Assembly: GCF_036881825.1 (NCBI RefSeq)
Contig: NZ_JBAJMW010000003.1
Coordinates: 124,001-188,000 of the forward strand
Reading direction: 5' to 3'
Length of the DNA stretch: 64,000 nucleotides
Source of the DNA: Tersicoccus mangrovi
Lineage (GTDB): Bacteria > Actinomycetota > Actinomycetes > Actinomycetales > Micrococcaceae
The notes under the pieces were generated by a model. That model was not told the DNA's origin and did not search any database. It saw only the letters and a list, made by a program, of their open reading frames with translations. Positions 58,345-64,000 of the stretch are shown here, in pieces (the stretch's first letter is position 1; every line of letters starts with the position of its first letter). Made by a program: the position numbers and the translations under genes.

Positions 58345-60516
58345 TCAGCGCCCCTGCTGGTCCGCGACCGCCCGGGCGATCCCGTCGACCGACGACTCGT
58401 CCTGCAGGCTCGTCGTGTCCCCCAGCGTCGTGCCCTCCCAGAGCTGGGTCAGCAGGCGCCGCATGATCTTCCCCGAGCGGGTCTTGGGCAGGTCCGGGAC
58501 GGCGACGACGATCTTCGGCTTGGCGATCGGTCCGATCACCGCGCCGACGTGCGCCCGCAACTCGTCGGCGTCGACCGCGGACCCCGCCCGCAGCACGACG
58601 AACGCGGCGACCGCGTGCCCCGTGAGCGGGTCGCCGATGGGCGCGCAGCCCGCCTCGATCACGTCCGGGTGGGTCACGAGCGCCGACTCGATCTCGATCG
58701 TCGAGAGCCGGTGCCCCGAGATGTTGATGACGTCGTCCACCCGGCCGAGGATCCAGATGTCGCCGTCCTCGTCGTACCGGCCGCCGTCGCCGGCGAAGAA
58801 CCAGCCCCGGTCGGCGTACTGGCGCCAGTAGGAGTCGGCGTAGCGCTGCGGGTCCTTCCACACGGTGCGCGCGATCGACGGGCCGATCGCGTCGACGACG
58901 ACGAAGCCCTGCGCGCCGGGGGCGGACCGGTTGCCGTCCTCGTCGACCACGGACGCGTTGACGCCGGGCAGGGCGCGGGTCGCGCACCCGGGCTTGGGGC
59001 CGCCGGGCTCGCCGTCCTCCCGGTCGAACGCGGCGTCGTGCGGCCGGGGCGAGAGGATGGTCGATCCGGTCTCGGACTGCCACCACGTGTCGATCACCGA
59101 CGCGGCGCCGCCGCCGATGTGCTGCCGGAACCACCGCCACGCCTCGGGATTGGTGGCCTCGCCGACCGTGCCGATCAGGCGTACCGAGTCGAGGTTGTAG
59201 GTGGCCGGGACGCCGTCGGGGAAGGCGCCCATCAGGGAGCGGACGAGGGTCGGCGCCGTGTAGTAGTTCGTGACGCCGTACCGCTCGATGATCTCCGGGT
59301 GTCGCCCGAAGTGCGGGGTGTTGGGGGTGCCCTCGTAGATCACCTCGGTGACGCCGTTGACCAGCGGCCCGTAGATCTCGTACGTGTGGGCGGTGACCCA
59401 GGCCAGGTCCGCGGTGCACCAGTGCACGGTGGCGTCCCGCCGCACGGGATCGACGGCGGTGGAGAGCTCGTCGACCCTCCTCTCCCCGGCTGCACCGACC
59501 GCCGCAGGCAGCAGGTCGAACAGCAGCGCGTGCGTGTAGGCGGTCTGCACGAGGTAGCCGCCCATCGTGTGCACGAGGCCCTTCGGACGGCCCGTGGTCC
59601 CGGAGGTGTACATGATGAACAGCGGGGACTCGGCGTCGAAGGCGATCGGGGTGTGGGTGTCCGGCACGGTGGCCAGCAGCTCGTGCCACCACACGTCCCG
59701 GCCCTCGGTCCACGGCACGGCGCTCTCGGCGGTCGACCGGGCGCCGCGCGCGCCGATCGGGACGACGCCGGGTCGACCGCTCGCGGCGCCGGGCTTGGCG
59801 GTGCGGCGCACGACGACGACGTGCTCGATGTTGTTGGTGCCGCTGACGGCGGCGTCGGCGAATCCCTTGACCGGGACGGCGGCGCCGCGCCGGTACTGCC
59901 CGTCGGACGTGACGAGCACCTTCGCCCCGGTGTCCTCGACACGGAAGCGCAGCGCCTCGGCCGAGAACCCGCCGAACACGAGGGAGTGGACGGCGCCGAT
60001 GCGGGCGCACGCCAGGGTGATGATGACGGTCTCGGGGATGACGGGCAGGTAGATGACCACCCGGTCCCCCGCGACGACGCCGAGCTTCTCGAGCGCGTTG
60101 GCGGCGCGGCTGACCTCCCGCTGCAGGTCCGCGTACGTGTAGGTGTGCCGGTCGCCGGGCTCGCCCTCGAAGTGCAGGGCGACGTGGCCGCCGCGGCCGG
60201 CCTCGACGTGCCGGTCGACGCAGTTGTACGCCACGTTCAGCTTGCCGCCGGCGAACCACTCGATGACCGGCGGGGCGTAGACCGGCTCGCCGTCGTCCGT
60301 CACCTGTCCAGCAACGGCGGCCGCCGGCTCGAACCGGTGCGCCGTGTGCCACGGCTGAGCCCAGTCCAGCCGCTGCGCCTGCCGCTCCCAGAACGCGACG
60401 CGTGCCTCGTCGCCCTCGTGGGCGGGGTTGACGACGTCCCCGCGTCGTTCGTCCTCGGCGGTCAGGCCGGTCCGCACCCCGTCGTCCATCTCGATCACTC
60501 CGTCCGTCATGCCCAT
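58345..60516 (-). CDS. acsA: Acetyl-CoA synthetase (AMP-forming)
   Basis: AcsA activates acetate to acetyl-CoA. The 723-residue enzyme has the Acs N-terminus (FWERQAQRLDWAQPWHTAHRF), the P-loop YTSGTTGRPKG, TWWQSETGS, FAGDGGRYDEDGDIWILGRVDDV and the catalytic lysine region PKTRSGKIMRRLL. It is about 70 residues longer than standard Acs because of polar insertions near GARGARSTAES and AAGERRVDELST. ATG 60516 (GGA 6 nt upstream) or ATG 60510 (ATGA overlap with the permease stop) may be the start. It is the last gene of the ABC transporter operon. Confidence 0.93.
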   Translation of the reverse strand: MGMTDGVIEMDDGVRTGLTAEDERRGDVVNPAHEGDEARVAFWERQAQRLDWAQPWHTAHRFEPAAAVAGQVTDDGEPVYAPPVIEWFAGGKLNVAYNCVDRHVEAGRGGHVALHFEGEPGDRHTYTYADLQREVSRAANALEKLGVVAGDRVVIYLPVIPETVIITLACARIGAVHSLVFGGFSAEALRFRVEDTGAKVLVTSDGQYRRGAAVPVKGFADAAVSGTNNIEHVVVVRRTAKPGAASGRPGVVPIGARGARSTAESAVPWTEGRDVWWHELLATVPDTHTPIAFDAESPLFIMYTSGTTGRPKGLVHTMGGYLVQTAYTHALLFDLLPAAVGAAGERRVDELSTAVDPVRRDATVHWCTADLAWVTAHTYEIYGPLVNGVTEVIYEGTPNTPHFGRHPEIIERYGVTNYYTAPTLVRSLMGAFPDGVPATYNLDSVRLIGTVGEATNPEAWRWFRQHIGGGAASVIDTWWQSETGSTILSPRPHDAAFDREDGEPGGPKPGCATRALPGVNASVVDEDGNRSAPGAQGFVVVDAIGPSIARTVWKDPQRYADSYWRQYADRGWFFAGDGGRYDEDGDIWILGRVDDVINISGHRLSTIEIESALVTHPDVIEAGCAPIGDPLTGHAVAAFVVLRAGSAVDADELRAHVGAVIGPIAKPKIVVAVPDLPKTRSGKIMRRLLTQLWEGTTLGDTTSLQDESSVDGIARAVADQQGR

Positions 60517-61358
60517 GTCCGTTCCGCTGCCCGCTGCGCGAGGCCCAGCACCGCGTCGGTCACCTTGCCGAGGATCGCGAGCAGCACGATCGCCAGCAGC
60601 AGCCGGTCCGTCCGTCCATTGTTCTGCGAATCGATGAGCAGGAAGCCCAGGCCCATCGAGGAGGCGAGCAACTCGGCCGCGACGAGGAACAGCCATGCCT
60701 GGGCCAGCGCGAGCCGCAGCCCCGAGACGACGGCGGGCAGGATCGCGGGCAGCTGCACGGTCAGCAGCAGCCGCACACCGCCGTAGCCGAAGGCCCGGCC
60801 TGCCTCGACCAGGTGGGGGTCGACGTGGCGGAGGGCGAGCGCGACCGTCGTGTAGACGGGGAAGAACGCGCCGATGGCGATGAGCAGGACCTTGGAGTTC
60901 TCACCGATGCCGATCCAGAGCAGGAGCAACGGCACCCAGGCCAGCGACGGCACGGCCCGGAAGGCGCCGATGGTGGGCGCGAACAGCAGGGAGGACAGCC
61001 GGGACAGCCCGACGAGGGCGCCGGCGGCCAGGCCCACGACGGCCCCGAGGAGGAACCCGAGCAGGACGCGCTGCGTGGAGATCCACACGTGCGTGCCCAA
61101 CTGCCCGCGGCGCAGCAGCTCCACGCCGGCGGCCAGGACATCGGCCGGCGGGGGCAGCTGCACGGGCGTGAACACGCCGAGGGCGGTGGTCACCTGCCAC
61201 AGGGCGAGCAGCAGGAGGGGGACGACGAGGCCGGCGGCCCAGCGCAGGCCGCGCGGGATCCGGCGGCGGCCGGGGGTTGACGCCCCGCGCGCCGCCGGGC
61301 CCGCTGTGGAGGCCGCCGTGGGGGCGTCGACCCGGGTGTCGGGGACGGGCGAACTCAC
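60507..61358 (-). CDS. ssuC: ABC transporter permease (SsuC-like)
   Basis: A 283-residue permease of the nitrate/sulfonate/taurine BPD family. It has an extended cytoplasmic N-terminus, about six helices, and the coupling EAA-like loop EAGRAFGYGGVRLLLTVQLPAILPAVVSGLRLALAQAW. GTG 61358 overlaps the ssuA stop by 4 bp, and its stop overlaps the acsA start. Substrate by family: sulfonates or taurine. Confidence 0.82.
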   Translation of the reverse strand: MSSPVPDTRVDAPTAASTAGPAARGASTPGRRRIPRGLRWAAGLVVPLLLLALWQVTTALGVFTPVQLPPPADVLAAGVELLRRGQLGTHVWISTQRVLLGFLLGAVVGLAAGALVGLSRLSSLLFAPTIGAFRAVPSLAWVPLLLLWIGIGENSKVLLIAIGAFFPVYTTVALALRHVDPHLVEAGRAFGYGGVRLLLTVQLPAILPAVVSGLRLALAQAWLFLVAAELLASSMGLGFLLIDSQNNGRTDRLLLAIVLLAILGKVTDAVLGLAQRAAERTWA

Positions 61359-62404
61359 TTGGTGGTCACCGCCGAGGGATCGGCCTTGGTGACCAGCTCG
61401 TCGTCGAGCAGGGCGTTCAGGGCGGCGTCGACGGTGCCGGCGTCCTTGACGTCGCCGGAGTCGACGATGATCTTCCCGACCTTCTGCAGCACGGCCCGCT
61501 GCTTCGCACCCGGTGCCGGGTCGACGCCGAGGTTGGTGCGGGCGATCACCTGGGTGGCGACGGTCTTGTCGATGCTCGCGACGTCGGCGAGGATCGCCGC
61601 GGTCTCCGCGGTGTGTCCCTTGGCCCACGCCCGGGCCGCCTCGTACGTGTTCACGACGGTCTGGGCGATCTCGGGCTGGCTCTTGAGGAAGTCCTCGCGG
61701 GCGTTGAGGAACCCGTAGGTGTTGAAGGCGACGTTGCGGTAGAAGAGCTTGTCGCCGTTCTTCTGGGCCGCGGCCATGATCGGGTCAAGACCGGCCCAGG
61801 CCTGCACGGATCCGTTGTCCAGCGCCGTGCGGCCGTCGGCGTGCTGCAGGTTCTGCACGGTGATGTCCGACGCCTTGAGGCCGTTGGCGGCGAGCGCCTG
61901 CAGCAGGAAGAAGTAGGGGTCGGTGCCCTTGGTCGCGGCCACGGACTTGCCCTTCAGGTCGGCCACCGAGGTGATGCCGGTCTTCGGGGTGGTCACGAGC
62001 GCGGACCACTCGGGCTGCGAGTAGATGTCGACGGTGCGGATGGGCGAGCCGTTGGCGCGGGCGAGCAGCGCGGCCGAGCCGGCGGTGGATCCGACGTCGA
62101 TGGCACCCGAGCGCAGCGCCTCGTTGGCCTTGTTCGAGCCCGCGGACTGCACCCAGGTGACGGTCACGCCCTTCTCCTTCAGCGCCGCCTCGAGCCAGCC
62201 CTTCTGCTTGATCACGAGGGAGAGCGGGTTGTACGTGGCGAAGTCGATGGTCAGGGTCTTGCCGTTGCCACCCCCGCCCGCGGCGGCTGCGGTCGACGAG
62301 CCGGAGCCCTCGCCGGCGCACCCGGTCAGGGTCAGGGTCGCGGCGGTGACGACGGCGACGGCGGTGAGGGCGGAGCGGACGAGACGGGCAGGGCGGCGGG
62401 CCAT
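61355..62404 (-). CDS. ssuA: ABC transporter substrate-binding lipoprotein (SsuA-like)
   Basis: The 349-residue lipoprotein has lipobox LTGC in its signal peptide, then a type II periplasmic fold of the aliphatic-sulfonate family (LVIKQKGWLEAALKEKGVTVTWVQSAGSNKANEALRSGAIDVGSTAGSAAL). AGAGGA lies before ATG 62404. The 180-nt gap upstream, between it and ssuB, holds no gene. Sulfonate uptake is supported by the family and by the SAM-type leader. Confidence 0.85.
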   Translation of the reverse strand: MARRPARLVRSALTAVAVVTAATLTLTGCAGEGSGSSTAAAAGGGGNGKTLTIDFATYNPLSLVIKQKGWLEAALKEKGVTVTWVQSAGSNKANEALRSGAIDVGSTAGSAALLARANGSPIRTVDIYSQPEWSALVTTPKTGITSVADLKGKSVAATKGTDPYFFLLQALAANGLKASDITVQNLQHADGRTALDNGSVQAWAGLDPIMAAAQKNGDKLFYRNVAFNTYGFLNAREDFLKSQPEIAQTVVNTYEAARAWAKGHTAETAAILADVASIDKTVATQVIARTNLGVDPAPGAKQRAVLQKVGKIIVDSGDVKDAGTVDAALNALLDDELVTKADPSAVTTK

Positions 62405-62584
62405 GGTGATCCTCTGGAGGTCGAGACGGACGACGTGATGGTACGGAGAAGAAGGGACAGGTGGAGCGAAACAGAACAGGGTCGAACGGGAGGGGTGCGC
62501 ACACGGTCGCGCCACGGGCGCAGGCCGCGGCGCTGCGGGACCGCGCAGCTCGCCGGCTCGCTGATCCGGTGGACCGGCGGGCGG

Positions 62585-63457
62585 TCAGTGGGCGTCGACG
62601 CCGAGCGCGGTGAACAGGTCGGCGCGCATGCGCGCCAGATCGGCCGAGCCACGGTCCCGAGGTCGCGACCCCGGCACGGTGTGCACGGAGCGCACGCCCG
62701 CGGGCGCCCGACCGGGTGCTCCCACACCGACCTGACCGGTGCTGCCGCCGTCGGTCGAGCCGAGGAGGACGACGCGGTCGGCGAGCTGGAGCGCCTCGTC
62801 GACGTCGTGGGTGACGAGCAGGATGGTCGCCGGGGAGGCGTCGTGCACGGAGAGCAGGAGGTCCTGCATCTTCAGGCGGGTGAGGGCGTCGAGGGCGCCG
62901 AACGGCTCGTCGAGCAGGAGCACCTGCGGGTCGCGTGCCAGCGCTCGGGCGAGGGAGGCGCGCTGCGCCATGCCGCCGGAGACGGCCCGCGGGCGGTGAC
63001 CGGCGAATCCGGACAGGCCCACGAGGGCCAGCAGCTCGTCGATGCGGGCGTCCTGCGCAGCGGTCCGGCGGCGGCCGGTGCGGGGCAGCCCGAGCGCGAC
63101 GTTCTCCCGCAGCGTGCGCCACGGCAGCAGGCGCGGTTCCTGGAAGGCGACCGCGCAGCGCGGGTCCCAGGGGCGCACCGGGGCGTCGCCGATGACGACG
63201 GACCCGGCACTCGGGGCGTCCAGCCCGGCGGCGAGGCGCAGCAGGGTCGACTTGCCGCAGCCGCTCGGGCCGAGCACCGCGATCACCTCACCGGGCGCCA
63301 CCTCCAGGTGGACACCGGCGAGGACGTCGTGCGGGCCGAAGCTGCGGCCGACCCCGTCGAAGGTGATGCCGGCGTCCCCGTCGCTCCAGAAGTGCGGGGA
63401 GTCCGCCGGGTCGGCCACCCCGGAGGCGGCATGGCGCGCGGGCGAGAACAGAGACAC
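62585..63457 (-). CDS. ssuB: ABC transporter ATP-binding protein (SsuB-like)
   Basis: The 290-residue ATPase has Walker A GPSGCGKST (63-71), Q-loop FQEPRLLPWRTL, signature VSGGMAQR, Walker B LLLDEPFGALD and H-loop VTHDVDEAL. About 60 residues of polar C-terminal extension follow the core. First gene of the operon ssuB-ssuA-ssuC-acsA. GTG 63457 has GGAG about 10 nt upstream, and that site is part of the riboswitch-like leader. Confidence 0.88.
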   Translation of the reverse strand: MSLFSPARHAASGVADPADSPHFWSDGDAGITFDGVGRSFGPHDVLAGVHLEVAPGEVIAVLGPSGCGKSTLLRLAAGLDAPSAGSVVIGDAPVRPWDPRCAVAFQEPRLLPWRTLRENVALGLPRTGRRRTAAQDARIDELLALVGLSGFAGHRPRAVSGGMAQRASLARALARDPQVLLLDEPFGALDALTRLKMQDLLLSVHDASPATILLVTHDVDEALQLADRVVLLGSTDGGSTGQVGVGAPGRAPAGVRSVHTVPGSRPRDRGSADLARMRADLFTALGVDAH

Positions 63458-63469
63458 GTGAGATCAACT

Positions 63470-63556
63470 CCATCGATCCTGGCGGTAGCACCCTTCCGAC
63501 GGATCGGTGGGTTGCTGCGGCGTCGACGAGCCAGATCTCTCGGCCGCTCGGGATGG
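63470..63556 (-). promoter_or_regulatory. SAM-riboswitch-like (S-box) leader of the ssuBAC-acsA operon
   Basis: The minus-strand leader contains, in order, AGAG (63537-63540), CTGGCTC (63528-63534), GCC-GCA-GCAACC ending at 63510, a small P3 hairpin CCGA-TCCG-TCGG, and GGTGCTA (63486-63492). CCATC (63552-63556) and GATGG (63470-63474) close a P1 stem. Order and spacing match the SAM-I core (AGAG, CTGGCCC..GA.GCC..GCAACC, GGTGCTA). The 3' strand of P1 touches the ssuB Shine-Dalgarno (GATGGAG), which suggests translational shut-off when SAM is bound. Confidence 0.65.
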
Positions 63557-63565
63557 TATGCCGCC

Positions 63566-63571
63566 ACTGTA
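63566..63571 (-). promoter_or_regulatory. -10 box of the ssu operon
   Basis: TACAGT on the minus strand would start transcription near 63559, exactly at the 5' edge of the riboswitch-like fold. Confidence 0.5.
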
Positions 63572-63692
63572 ACGGCACGACGGGGCCGTCCGGCAAGTCG
63601 GTCGGCGGCGGGACCGCCACGGCGCGTCACACTCGACCCCCACCGCCGACTCGATCGACGAGCCGGCGGGAACAGGGGCGGAGAATGAAGCC

Positions 63693-64000
63693 ATGAGCCA
63701 CCGGAACGACCCCGAGACGATCCGCCGCCTGCTCACGACGCCCGGGCGCTGGGCCGTCGTCGGCCTGAGCGAGAACCCACGCCGGGTGGCGCCCCGCATC
63801 GCGGCGATGCTGCGGGACCACCTCGGCATGCGCATCCTGCCGGTCAACCCGCGCGGGGAGGCGGCCCTGGGGGAACCGGGACACCGCACGCTGGCCGACG
63901 CCGTGCAGGCCGGCGGTCCCGTCGACGTCGTCGACTGCTTCGTCAACTCGACGAAGGTCGGTGCCGTGGTGGATCAGGCCATCGCCGTCGGCGCGGGCGC
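63693..64000 (+). CDS. CoA-binding protein (YccU-like; partial, 3' end outside window)
   Basis: The first 102 codons show the Rossmann CoA-binding domain: WAVVGLSENPRRVAPRIAAML with the glycine loop, ILPVNPRGEAALGE, and VDVVDCFVNSTKVGAVVDQAI. Proteins of this family bind CoA (succinyl-CoA synthetase alpha-like fold) but their role is not known. GAGAAT lies 6 nt before the ATG at 63693. The gene is divergent from the ssu operon and its promoter region is shared. Confidence 0.8.
   Translation, partial: MSHRNDPETIRRLLTTPGRWAVVGLSENPRRVAPRIAAMLRDHLGMRILPVNPRGEAALGEPGHRTLADAVQAGGPVDVVDCFVNSTKVGAVVDQAIAVGAG

Overview
The window is very GC-rich (roughly 70% or more by eye). It has GTG and TTG starts, many leaderless-type promoters (TANNNT six or seven bases before the start codon), Lhr with Nei2, a LytR_C protein and an aspartokinase with an internal start for a beta subunit. 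This points to an actinobacterium, probably Micrococcales (Kocuria-like Micrococcaceae is my best guess, from gene content only). It looks like ordinary chromosome. I see no prophage, classical insertion sequence, CRISPR array or rRNA operon.

Layout. 0-5.3 kb: partial upp, tadA, tRNA-Ser(CGA), an aldo/keto reductase, a histidine phosphatase, NAD(P)HX dehydratase, a GNAT protein and a DUF4232 lipoprotein. 5.4-14 kb: the lhr-nei2 repair pair, an RluA-type pseudouridine synthase, and DedA and TspO-like membrane proteins. 14-19.3 kb: an SRPBCC/SDR pair, a GH76 protein, a PAP2 phosphatase, a DUF4916 protein and a FUSC membrane protein. 19.3-20.7 kb: a Vsr/DUF559-like nuclease gene between two palindromes. 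20.8-25.6 kb: tgt, DUF4126, the queuosine-precursor transporter YhhQ, a pyridoxal/HMP kinase and an alpha/beta hydrolase. 25.9-30 kb: a large secreted subtilase closed by two perfect hairpins. 30-32 kb: LytR_C, a small conserved protein and a HAD phosphatase. 32-37.4 kb: the urease operon ureABCEFGD on the minus strand. 37.5-44.5 kb: tRNA-Ser(GGA), SRP RNA, dnaX, recR and lysC. 44.5-48.8 kb: a conserved protein, an amidohydrolase, and a CPBP protease-tetR operon behind tandem operators. 49-52.4 kb: purS-purQ-purL. 52.4-53.6 kb: a second palindrome-flanked nuclease gene. 53.6-58.3 kb: DinB, a secreted alpha-amylase and cardiolipin synthase, then a solitary perfect palindrome. 58.3-63.5 kb: an operon for a sulfonate-type ABC transporter (B, A, C) ending in acsA, preceded by a SAM-riboswitch-like leader. 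The window ends inside a CoA-binding protein gene.

The most unusual signal is a set of five related palindromes that share the ends GTTGACT...AGTCAAC (GTCGACT...AGTCGAC in the solo copy). Four of them bracket two paralogous nuclease-fold genes 32 kb apart, and each gene has its own palindrome subtype. The fifth stands alone as a perfect 25-bp inverted repeat and matches the first module. The arrangement resembles a nuclease-associated repeat system, analogous to REP/RAYT but with a Vsr-like enzyme. Its function is inference. Other notable points are the SAM-responsive leader on the transporter-acsA operon, the tandem operator over a consensus promoter, and the repeat-rich DnaX tail.
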